Part shown: in pieces, positions 1 to 5,366 of the stretch
Numbering within the stretch: the first letter of the stretch is position 1
How the letters are laid out: each line of letters opens with the position of its first letter
NCBI GenBank assembly: GCA_019348515.1
Contig: JAHWJF010000255.1
Coordinates: 1 to 5,755 of the forward strand
Direction: 5' to 3'
Length of the DNA: 5,755 nt
Source: Chloroflexota bacterium
Lineage (GTDB): Bacteria; Chloroflexota; Chloroflexia; Thermomicrobiales; UBA6265
The notes under the pieces: generated by a model
Database searches by the model: none
Told to the model about the DNA's origin: nothing
Seen by the model: the letters and a program-made list of their open reading frames with translations, nothing else
Program-made: the position numbers and the translations under genes

Positions 1-1324
1 GCGTACGATCGGTAATGTCGCGGACGTAGCCGGTGAACAGCGGTGGGCCGTCGGCCGGGACACGCGTGACGGCCAGCTCGACGGGGAACTCGGTGCCGTC
101 GGCTCGCATCGCCGTCATCTCCACCCGGCGGTCGAGCACCGGGCCATCGCCGCCGGCGATGGCGCGCGCCAGACCCTGGCGATGCCGGTCGCGCAGGGGC
201 GGGGGCACGATGATCTCAGCCAGCTCCCGGCCCATCGCCTCCTCCCGAGCGTATCCGAAGATCCGCTCCGCTGCCGGGTTGAACTCGACGATGCAGCCGT
301 TGTGGTCGATCGTGATGACGGCGTCGAGCGCCGAGGCCAGGATCGCGGCCGTGCGCGCCGCCGACTCGCGCACTGTCACTTCCGCCCGCGTGCGCTCGAC
401 GAACTGCCCGATCTGGCCGCCGAGGGCTGCCGCCATCTCGAGCAACTCCGGGTCGTGGTCACGGACCTGCCGGCCAAAGAACTCGAGCACCCCGACGACA
501 TCCCCCCCAACCAGGATGGGCAGCCCGAAGCCGCCGCGCAGTCCCTCCGCGGCGGCGACCGCGAGGCGCGGAAAGTCAGCCTCCGTTGTCGCATCGGTGA
601 TCCAGACTGGCTGCCTCGTCGCCCAGGCTCGGCCCGGGAGCCCAACACCACGGGCGAAGACGACCCGCTGGTTGGCAGCCTCCAGCTCGGGGAACGCGTG
701 GTCCGGCGCGTGCCAGGTGGCCGCGCAACGCAGCACGTCCTCGCCGCGATCTATCATCCAGAGTCCGCCGTAGACCCATTCCAGGCAATCGCCGATCGCC
801 TCCAGGATCCGGGGCGCCGCCTCGTCGAGGTCGGCCGCCTCGGCCAGCACCCGGCTGACTTCGTACTGGGTGACCAGACGCCGCTCAGCCCGTCGCCGCT
901 CGGTGATGTCCAGGGCCAGCCCGAGGCACCCGATGACCTCACCCTGCGCGCTCCGTAGCGGACATACGCGGCACGCGAACAGCCGCCCTCGGAACTCGCG
1001 CTCGTACTCGCCGATCTCAGCCCGCAGCGCCGCCTGATGGGCGGCGACGACCGAAGGCCCGTCGGGGATCAGATCTAGGATCGACCTCCCGACGTAGGCG
1101 CTCGGGTCTACGCCCAGCTGAGCGAAGGTGCTGCCTGAGACGGAGGTCACTCGCAGCTGGTCGTCGGTCGTCCAGAGGTGCGCCGGCACCTGCTCGACCA
1201 CGAGCCGCAACTGGGCCTCCAGCGCCTCCCTCGCCCCGTCGTGCTCAACGGCCACCTTCCCCTCCTTAGCCGCGGTCTTTCCCGCGGCAGCACCAGGGGG
1301 TTCTGGTTCATCGATCTCGTTCAT
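1..1324 (-). CDS. PAS-GAF-PAS sensor protein, N-terminal 441 residues (C-terminus beyond left edge)
   Basis: This is an uninterrupted reading frame from the ATG at 1324-1322 to the window edge. The start is supported by AGGAGG at 1338-1333, eight bases upstream. Reading by eye, residues 1-35 are an acidic/Ala-rich leader. Residues about 36-143 form a PAS domain ending in 'LGLALDITERRRAE', the usual PAS exit. Residues about 155-312 form a GAF domain with the hallmark 'GVGLPGRAWATRQPVWI' (about 226-242). Residues about 322-441 form a second PAS domain with 'IVEFNPAAERIFGY' and 'GYVRDITDR'. There is no transmembrane segment or signal peptide, so it is probably cytoplasmic. In this family such an input array usually precedes a histidine kinase, GGDEF or phosphatase output domain, but that part is not visible and the signalling output is unknown. 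I see no haem- or chromophore-ligand residue that would define the ligand. It is transcribed away from the neighbouring genes. Domain assignment is firm; the output type is open. Confidence 0.93.
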   Translation of the reverse strand, partial: MNEIDEPEPPGAAAGKTAAKEGKVAVEHDGAREALEAQLRLVVEQVPAHLWTTDDQLRVTSVSGSTFAQLGVDPSAYVGRSILDLIPDGPSVVAAHQAALRAEIGEYEREFRGRLFACRVCPLRSAQGEVIGCLGLALDITERRRAERRLVTQYEVSRVLAEAADLDEAAPRILEAIGDCLEWVYGGLWMIDRGEDVLRCAATWHAPDHAFPELEAANQRVVFARGVGLPGRAWATRQPVWITDATTEADFPRLAVAAAEGLRGGFGLPILVGGDVVGVLEFFGRQVRDHDPELLEMAAALGGQIGQFVERTRAEVTVRESAARTAAILASALDAVITIDHNGCIVEFNPAAERIFGYAREEAMGRELAEIIVPPPLRDRHRQGLARAIAGGDGPVLDRRVEMTAMRADGTEFPVELAVTRVPADGPPLFTGYVRDITDRT

Positions 1325-1960
1325 GCGGGGAACCTCCTGGTATTGACCTCCGTGGGAAGAGACGGCCACCAGTCTGAGGTGGGTGGGTCTGCCGCGGCGT
1401 GATGCGCGGCGCGTCCACGCCCCGTGCCTTGGGTCACGGCGGCCAAGGTACCCCAGCCAGCTGCGAACCATGGCACTCCGTCGCGCACTGCGAGAGGGCA
1501 CGAAGCAGAGCCGCGAGGCCGTAGCCCCACGGGGGAGAGGAGAGGGCCGGGGGGATAGTCGTCCGGTTGTCGCCATGCACATTGCTCGAACCTTGGCGGG
1601 TGAGCAAGTAAGGCGCGTCGAGTCATCAGAGGATAGCACTATCGAGCGCGGCTTACTGTACGCCCTCACGGGCTGTTGTCTAGGGGACCGCAACACGCGT
1701 CCGGCGGCTACCACCATCCGGGCGCTGCCGAATGGCTCCGCCTGCTGTAACCAGTGCTCCAGTGGTGGTGGAGGACGCGTGCACTCAATAGGAGGCATCC
1801 CTCGTCCAAGACCATAAAGTTCTCGGTCGGCCCGCGCCCGTTCTCTACTGTCCACCGACCGTCACCGATTCATTCACCCCCGCTCACCAGCACGTTCACT
1901 TTGGCCCGCTAGCTTTGCCAAGACCCACATGTCCCCGGCCATTGGCCCGAGGAGGAACCG
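1325..1960. other. Divergent intergenic region, no convincing gene
   Basis: These 636 bases separate the minus-strand sensor from the plus-strand 121-aa gene, so they must hold the promoters for both. The open frames here (for example plus 1383-1817 and minus 1321-1626) have mixed third-position base use, compositions rich in Arg, Pro and Gly, no credible ribosome-binding site and no recognisable domain. The minus frame also runs through the sensor's ribosome-binding site. A 7-bp inverted repeat with a 24-base loop (CGGTCGG 1824-1830, CCGACCG 1855-1861) sits about 100 bases before the plus-strand start and could be regulatory or chance. I could not identify -35/-10 boxes, a tRNA or a riboswitch. 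Confidence 0.6.
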
Positions 1961-2326
1961 ATGCTAACTCCGCAGGACCTCGCCCTCGCCTACGATCGGC
2001 ATGTCGCCGCCTTCTGTCGAGAAGATGTCTACGCCGCGATGGCCTTTGCCACCTGGTTGGCGGCGTTCTCGGTCGACGGCGGCCCGCCTGAGCCGGTGGC
2101 CTACCCCGACGCGGTCAGCTTCCTCGGCGGGGCGGGGCGCGGCGTCCGCTGGTACAGCGTCGACTCCAACATCGTCGGGTACCTACCAGACGGCCCACGC
2201 GGGTGCTACCGGGTGCCCACCGCCGCCGTCCCTCCAGCGGTTCGCTCCAGTGCCTCGCCGCGTGGGATCAGCACCGACTCGAGCCGGCAATTGGTCACGA
2301 AGAGTCCCGACGGGCACGCTGCCTGA
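1961..2326 (+). CDS. Hypothetical protein, 121 aa
   Basis: The ATG at 1961 has a perfect AGGAGG (1950-1955) five bases upstream, and the first ~90 codons mostly end in G or C, as expected for a real gene in this genome. I do not recognise the protein. Residues 1-38 ('LTPQDLALAYDRHVAAF...') look helical and faintly recall the first helix of NTF2/SnoaL-like proteins, but the strands of that fold cannot be followed and I do not assign it. Residues 62-86 include 'WYSVDSNIVGYLPDG', which could form beta strands. The last ~35 residues are Pro/Ser/Arg-rich and disordered-looking, with weaker codon bias, so the natural C-terminus may have been changed by a frameshift. There are single Cys residues at 19 and 82, and no signal peptide or membrane segment. 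It is followed after 53 bases by the 52-aa gene, with which it may be co-transcribed. Confidence 0.68.
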   Translation: MLTPQDLALAYDRHVAAFCREDVYAAMAFATWLAAFSVDGGPPEPVAYPDAVSFLGGAGRGVRWYSVDSNIVGYLPDGPRGCYRVPTAAVPPAVRSSASPRGISTDSSRQLVTKSPDGHAA

Positions 2327-2379
2327 CGGCCCCTTAGCTATGGCACGGAGCCCATCTGGGTAGAGCAAGGAGAGCACCA

Positions 2380-2538
2380 ATGGAAGTCTTGGCAGTCTGG
2401 ACGTTCGTGGTCACTGCGCTTGTAGTCATGCTCGTTCGCTCCCGCATCGTGGGCACCTGGGCTTCACCGAAGCCCGTCGTGGTTGTCGTCCAGGCCAAGC
2501 CGTTGCCGCAGTCAGGACACGAAGCAGGACGATGGTGA
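2380..2538 (+). CDS. Small single-pass membrane protein, 52 aa, hypothetical
   Basis: This short gene starts at the ATG at 2380, with AAGGAG (2367-2372) seven bases upstream, and ends at TGA 2536-2538. Residues 4-19 ('LAVWTFVVTALVVMLV') form an uncharged hydrophobic stretch followed at once by Arg residues at 20 and 22. That is the pattern of a single membrane anchor with a positive inside flank, although the helix is short (about 16-18 residues). A second hydrophobic patch of five valines (33-37) lies after 'ASPKP'. The rest is a short polar tail ending in Gly-Arg-Trp. No family is recognised. It lies 53 bases after the 121-aa gene on the same strand, so one transcript is likely. The good ribosome-binding site and clean membrane-segment pattern are the only arguments that it is real. 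Confidence 0.55.
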   Translation: MEVLAVWTFVVTALVVMLVRSRIVGTWASPKPVVVVVQAKPLPQSGHEAGRW

Positions 2539-2706
2539 CGGGGGAACGTGTTGGATTCGTCCTCCCGTCCCACTCGGCGCCGGGTCTTAGGCCCTGCCGC
2601 CCGTGCGAGCAGTCGGAGCAACACCGATCACCCTGCGGCGCACGAGGCGAGAGGCGGTGACTTCATGTGGTAGTGCGGGCCACGTGCATCAACAGCGTTA
2701 AAGACC

Positions 2707-3069
2707 ATGATGGGATCCCGGCTGGTGAAACTTGGTGACACGGATCTGACGATCAGCGACCCACAGGAGGACATTCGCGGCCGGTGGGTCATCGATCGGA
2801 ACGGGGAGGAAATCGGCTTCATCGACGACCTGCTGATCGATGACCAGGAGCGCAACGTGCGCTTCCTCCAGATCGCCTCGGGCGTTGTGGGTGTTGGCGC
2901 GCAAACGTTCCTCGTTCCCATCGATGCCATCACTGAGATGGACGACGACGAGATCGTGATCGACCTGACTCGCGGGCGCATCGCCAGCGCGCCCAAGTAC
3001 GACCCGAACGTGGCCCACGATCAGGAGTACTACGGCAACGTCTGTCGGTACTACGGCTACCCCCCCTAA
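2707..3069 (+). CDS. PRC-barrel domain protein, 120 aa
   Basis: The protein is about 120 residues. Residues about 20-88 match the PRC-barrel pattern: 'DIRGRWVIDRNGEEIGFIDDL', then 'IDDQERNVRFLQIASG', then 'FLVPIDAI' and an acidic 'EMDDDEIVIDL' strand. The C-terminal tail 'KYDPNVAHDQEYYG' plus 'YYGYPP' is rich in Tyr and Pro, as in stand-alone bacterial PRC-barrel proteins. The fold is known from the H subunit of photosynthetic reaction centres and from RimM; the role of stand-alone members is usually unknown, with stress-related or membrane-surface docking roles suggested. It has no signal peptide, so it is probably cytosolic. The start is ATG 2707 or ATG 2710; the frame is closed by a stop at 2671-2673 with no other start between, and no good ribosome-binding site is visible. 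The 168 bases upstream contain nothing recognisable. The integrase relic begins immediately after its TAA, so the C-terminus may have been trimmed. Confidence 0.9.
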   Translation: MMGSRLVKLGDTDLTISDPQEDIRGRWVIDRNGEEIGFIDDLLIDDQERNVRFLQIASGVVGVGAQTFLVPIDAITEMDDDEIVIDLTRGRIASAPKYDPNVAHDQEYYGNVCRYYGYPP

Positions 3070-3662
3070 TCAAGGACGGCGCGGGTCCTGCTCGCGGTCG
3101 CCCGAGGAGAGACTGGAAGCGCTCTACACCGTGGCTCTTGCCCTCGGGTTGTGGAAGGGCGGGTCCCTTGGACTGGGCTGGCAGGACGTTGACCTCGATG
3201 CCAGGACGCTGCGCGTGCGCCAGACGTTGCAGCGCATAGGCGAGGAGACGATCACGAAGGAGCCCAAGACGCCACGAAGCCGGCGCACGCTGGCACTCTC
3301 GCCGTCATTGTTGGCGGCCCTGGTCGCGCACAGGGACCGGCAAGAGTTCGAGCGCAAGCGGGCGGGAGCGCGATGGCAAGAATCCGGCCTCGTCTTTACC
3401 TCGACGGTAGGGACTGCGCTGGAAGCTCGCAATCTCACGCGGGAGTTCAAGCGTCACGTTGCCGCCGCTGGGTTGCCGGAGTCGCTCCTATGACATGCGC
3501 CATGCCGCAGCCTCGCTCTTACTCGCTGACGGCCTGCCGAGCATAGCGGTTTCCGCGGTGCTCGGCCACGCCTTGACGTCGACGACGCTCAACACCTACG
3601 CCCATGTTCTCCCGGGTTCGGACCGGCTCACAGCCGAGGTGATGGAGCGATTGCTGGGATAA
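3070..3662 (+). pseudogene. Decayed tyrosine recombinase (phage-type integrase), catalytic domain only
   Basis: Three consecutive frames together read as the catalytic domain of a tyrosine recombinase. First frame: 'TARVLLAVARGE' (about 3076-3111). Second frame: 'RLEALYTVALALGLWKGG...WQDVDLD', then 'KEPKTPRSRRTLALS' and 'EARNLTREFKRH' (about 3110-3487). Third frame: 'YDMRHAAASLLLADGLPS', 'VLGHA' and 'LNTYAHVLPGSD', ending at TAA 3660-3662. The switches lie near 3109-3112 and 3478-3488. Each is consistent with a 2-base loss or 1-base gain. The arm-binding and core-binding N-terminal domains are missing. The first catalytic Arg (normally GLR) is Trp (TGG, 3152-3154). The first His of HxxR is Tyr (TAT, 3489-3491). 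The beta-sheet Lys, second Arg, LGH His and nucleophilic Tyr (TAC, 3597-3599) remain. It cannot make an active recombinase. It probably comes from an integrated element related to the attachment site farther right, though it need not be the same one. Confidence 0.9.
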
Positions 3663-3694
3663 GAGTCTGGGGCAAATGGTTGCGGATTCGGAGA

Positions 3695-3727
3695 TAGATC
3701 ACGACTCCCGGTCCTCGCCGTGATCTA
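3695..3727. repeat. Inverted repeat, 9-bp stem, 15-base loop
   Basis: TAGATCACG (3695-3703) is exactly complementary to CGTGATCTA (3719-3727). It begins 33 bases after the stop of the recombinase relic. No T-run follows on either strand, so it is not a typical intrinsic terminator. It could be a protein-binding palindrome or a leftover of the mobile element's end. Function is unknown. Confidence 0.45.
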
Positions 3728-3793
3728 ACTCCCGATTCACTACACATGGACGAACCAAGGAAGCAACGGGTGGTTCGGAGCCAGAGGCCGGGG

Positions 3794-3835
3794 TGCGATG
3801 AGGCCGTCGGGGCCATACCCGACGGCCTCATCGCA
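3794..3835 (-). terminator. Perfect 18-bp hairpin downstream of the cupredoxin gene, probable terminator
   Basis: The 18 bases 3794-3811 (TGCGATGAGGCCGTCGGG) are perfectly complementary to 3818-3835, with a six-base loop (gccata). The hairpin starts 17 bases after the TAA of the minus-strand cupredoxin gene, where a terminator or an mRNA 3'-end stabiliser is expected. Neither strand has a run of T after it, so classic intrinsic termination is not certain. The stem is symmetric and could also act against plus-strand transcription coming from the recombinase relic. Confidence 0.7.
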
Positions 3836-3852
3836 TACGCCGTACTGCACTC

Positions 3853-4842
3853 TTACGCGGTCGGCGTCGCCTCGCCGCCAACGGTGATAACCTCGTACAT
3901 CCCATCGAACGCGTGCGGCATCCCCGACTCGATGTCCGGGACGAAGCAGACCATGATGTAGGTGCCCGGCTCCAGATTGACCGGAATCCACCCCGTCCTC
4001 CCCGTCGACAACGGGGTCATGCCGGTGACCGGGATGAATTCGTCCGGGTTCGGCAGATCCGCGTCGGGTGCCGGGGTCGCGCCCTGCATTTCGAGTTCCA
4101 GGATCTGGGCGATCTGCTCCTCGGTGACCGACTCGGGCGAGCGCACCATGAACATCTCGTGCGGCTGGGCGCCGACGTTGGTGACCGCGATCACCTGGGA
4201 GCCGGGAGCGAGCGTGCCTTCCAGCGAGAAGTCGTACTCGAACATGGTCACGGTCACGTCCGCGGCCGGCTCAGCCCCAGCAGCGGGCGTCGCACCCGCC
4301 TCGCCGGACACGCGCAGCCCGACGGGGGCTTGCGGAGCACCCGGGTAGCCGGCCCACGCAACCCATTCGCCCGGAGTCAGGTCGATGATCGCTTGGGTCG
4401 TCCCCGCGAACCCGGATGTTCCGCCAGCCATCGCCGTCTGGAAGTACCACTCGGGGGGCTGGTCTCCACCCTCGCCTTCTGGTGGCCCGGCCTCTGCTCC
4501 TGGTGTGGCGATCATTGCCTCTGGCGACGCCGCGGGTGGGCCGGCAAGGAGGGTCATGAAGTCGTCGAAGCTCATTCCCTCCGGTAACTGCATGAAGTTC
4601 AGGCCGCCGCCTTCAGCGACAGTGATCTCTAGTGTGAGCAGGTAGCGGCCGGCCGCCGTCTCGGCTGGCAAGCCCTCGAAGGCCGTATTGGTCACCTGCA
4701 CTCGCAACTCGGGCAAGCCCATCGTGTCGACAAACGTCGCCCCGGTCGGCGTCGCATCTTGGGCGGCGACACCCACGGTTGCTGTGATCAGCAGAGCGAT
4801 GCTGACCATCATGGTCATCAGGACCGATCGTCGATGCATCAT
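3853..4842 (-). CDS. Exported cupredoxin-like (type 1 copper) protein with duplicated domain, 329 aa
   Basis: The start chosen is ATG 4842-4840, because AGGAGG (4853-4848) lies five bases upstream and a Sec signal peptide follows at once: 'HRRS', a hydrophobic core (about 8-25), and a likely cut after 'GVAA' (27/28). The frame is open 28 codons further upstream, but without such support. There is no lipobox, so the product is probably released or held outside the membrane. Two similar beta-rich halves follow. Residues 45-180 hold 'LPELRVQVTNTAFEG' and 'DLTPGEWVAW'. Residues 195-322 hold 'VTVTMFEYDFSLEG', 'NVGAQPHEMFMV' and 'LEPGTYIMVCFVPD'. In the second half His228, Cys299, His310 and Met315 match the ligand order of blue copper proteins, with a long Cys-x10-His loop. 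The first half lacks His and Cys at these places. Ala/Pro/Gly linkers (about 103-128, 180-194, 254-268) separate the parts. The likely role is extracytoplasmic electron transfer or copper binding; no redox partner gene is nearby. Confidence 0.88.
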   Translation of the reverse strand: MMHRRSVLMTMMVSIALLITATVGVAAQDATPTGATFVDTMGLPELRVQVTNTAFEGLPAETAAGRYLLTLEITVAEGGGLNFMQLPEGMSFDDFMTLLAGPPAASPEAMIATPGAEAGPPEGEGGDQPPEWYFQTAMAGGTSGFAGTTQAIIDLTPGEWVAWAGYPGAPQAPVGLRVSGEAGATPAAGAEPAADVTVTMFEYDFSLEGTLAPGSQVIAVTNVGAQPHEMFMVRSPESVTEEQIAQILELEMQGATPAPDADLPNPDEFIPVTGMTPLSTGRTGWIPVNLEPGTYIMVCFVPDIESGMPHAFDGMYEVITVGGEATPTA

Positions 4843-4847
4843 GGCTC

Positions 4848-4853
4848 CCTCCT
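4848..4853 (-). promoter_or_regulatory. Ribosome-binding site that sets the cupredoxin start
   Basis: On the minus strand AGGAGG is followed after five bases (GAGCC) by two successive ATG codons. It selects the ATG at 4842-4840 over the upstream ATG at 4926-4924, which would add 28 polar and basic residues before the signal peptide. Confidence 0.8.
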
Positions 4854-5058
4854 GTCTTTGATGGTTCCGCCTGCTCCTCTTCACCCACGTTGCAAGTTTC
4901 GGACCGATGATCGAAACGACGGACATTCGATGAGCTATGAATTGCTACGTCGTACTACTGGCGAGGATCAATGTGAGTGCCCCAACGAATAGTTCGCGGT
5001 TACGGCCATGCTTTGGTGAGGGCGAACCGTCTCATGTCAGAGAACGCTCAAGCTCCTA

Positions 5059-5097
5059 TTGGGGTCATCGCATTCCGTTGGGGTATCCGTTGGGGTA
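5059..5097 (+). repeat. Tandem 12-bp direct repeats, left arm-type sites
   Basis: TCCGTTGGGGTA occurs twice back to back without mismatch (5074-5085 and 5086-5097). A third partial copy of the core, TTGGGGT, lies at 5059-5065. The repeats share the YTGSGGT core and 12-bp period with those at 5338-5361, in the same orientation, on the other side of the tRNA fragment. Such short direct repeats flanking a tRNA-derived core are typical arm-type binding sites for the N-terminal domain of lambda-like tyrosine recombinases. The repeat is seen directly; the role is inferred. Confidence 0.75.
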
Positions 5098-5107
5098 CAG
5101 ACGCTAC

Positions 5108-5145
5108 GAGGGCCGGGAGTTGTCGCCCGGCTCTCAAGTTTTTTT
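5108..5145 (+). terminator. Strong intrinsic terminator with no visible gene in front of it
   Basis: The 10-base arms 5108-5117 (GAGGGCCGGG) and 5126-5135 (CCCGGCTCTC) pair with a single G-U and an eight-base loop, followed after three bases by seven T (5139-5145). The T-run lies on the plus strand, so it ends plus-strand transcription. There is no intact plus-strand gene upstream for 1.4 kb; the cupredoxin gene is on the other strand. It is therefore probably left from a lost plus-strand gene, most likely an integrase gene reading toward its attachment site, or it shields the site from read-through. Confidence 0.85.
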
Positions 5146-5164
5146 GCTCGGTCATAAGGTTTTC

Positions 5165-5210
5165 TGGGAGCCGACGAGGAGACTCGAACTCCTAACCTGC
5201 TGTTTACAAA
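5165..5210 (-). tRNA. 3' fragment of tRNA-Thr(UGU), non-functional, attachment-site core
   Basis: Read on the minus strand, this is the part of a tRNA from the anticodon loop to the 3' end. It has loop TTTGTAA with anticodon TGT (5208-5206), anticodon 3' arm ACAGC (5203-5199) and variable loop AGGTT. The T arm AGGAG-TTCGAGT-CTCCT (5193-5177) is perfectly paired. The acceptor arm CGTCGGC (5176-5170) is followed by T and CCCA. An acceptor of CGTCGGC implies a 5' strand GCCGACG, close to the GCCGACT of known bacterial tRNA-Thr, which supports the threonine assignment. The 5' side of the anticodon stem should be GCTGT but is TCCAC (5215-5211), and no D arm or 5' acceptor strand follows. The match stops exactly at the edge of the anticodon loop, as expected for a displaced 3' half left by integration into a tRNA gene. 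Confidence 0.85.
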
Positions 5211-5263
5211 GTGGACGTCGGGTTGCACTCACCCGTTCCGAGCGCCTCTGCCTGCCCTCCAAT

Positions 5264-5284
5264 GCGTCGTAACGACGCGGTTTT
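5264..5284 (+). terminator. Short hairpin with T-run, weak terminator candidate
   Basis: GCGTCG (5264-5269) pairs with CGACGC (5273-5278) across a three-base loop, followed by GG and four T on the plus strand. The stem is short and no plus-strand gene precedes it. It lies between the tRNA fragment and the right tandem repeats, so it could instead be a structural part of the attachment site. Confidence 0.25.
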
Positions 5285-5337
5285 CTCGTGATAGTGAGTA
5301 AGCGCAACCTCTGAGATATCGTGGGGCAGCATCACAA

Positions 5338-5361
5338 ACTGCGGTCAAAACTGCGGTCAAA
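5338..5361 (+). repeat. Tandem 12-bp direct repeats, right arm-type sites
   Basis: ACTGCGGTCAAA is repeated twice without mismatch (5338-5349 and 5350-5361). It ends five bases before the stop codon of the minus-strand zinc-binding gene and lies 127 bases from the tRNA fragment. Period and core (YTGSGGT) match the left repeats. The proposed role is recombinase or excisionase binding at the arm of an attachment site. Confidence 0.75.
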
Positions 5362-5366
5362 TCCGA

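Larger units (their letters stand above)
4843..5107. other. Intergenic region between the cupredoxin gene and the attachment-site region
   Basis: This stretch holds the cupredoxin leader and, from 5059, the left tandem repeats listed separately. Between about 4854 and 5058 I see no convincing gene. The plus-strand frames here have no ribosome-binding site or recognisable domain, and those continuing to the right run through the tRNA fragment ('GSRRGDSNS', 'EPTRRLELLTC'), the kind of spurious peptide that arises from reading across a tRNA gene. The region could contain the eroded 3' end of a former plus-strand integrase gene, but no frame proves it. The cupredoxin promoter should also be here; I could not place its boxes. 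Confidence 0.5.

Noticed and set aside
182..958. 258-codon plus-strand open frame opposite the sensor
   Set aside because: It is antisense to a well-supported PAS-GAF-PAS coding frame; its length comes from the high GC content.
1321..1626. 101-codon minus-strand open frame
   Set aside because: It runs through the ribosome-binding site and start of the sensor gene in another frame, and its composition (Pro, Arg, Trp) is that of random high-GC sequence.
1383..1817. 144-codon plus-strand open frame upstream of the 121-aa gene
   Set aside because: GTG start without a ribosome-binding site, third positions not biased to G/C, composition rich in Arg and Gly, no recognisable domain.
3913..4587. 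224-codon plus-strand open frame opposite the cupredoxin gene
   Set aside because: Antisense to the signal-peptide-bearing cupredoxin frame; Arg/His-rich composition with no domain.
5165..5270. A complete tRNA gene on the minus strand
   Set aside because: The 5' arm of the anticodon stem does not pair, and no D arm or GCCGACG acceptor strand is found upstream; only the 3' half is present.
4937..5272. Plus-strand open frames containing 'EPTRRLELLTC' or 'GSRRGDSNS'
   Set aside because: These peptides come from reading the tRNA fragment in antisense; an intrinsic terminator also lies within them. They are not evidence of a protein, although an integrase tail may once have ended here.
5158..5286. 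GGTTTTCT occurring at 5158-5165 and 5279-5286 as possible target-site duplication
   Set aside because: Eight bases of simple composition could recur by chance; the ends do not coincide with the tRNA fragment or the 12-bp repeats.
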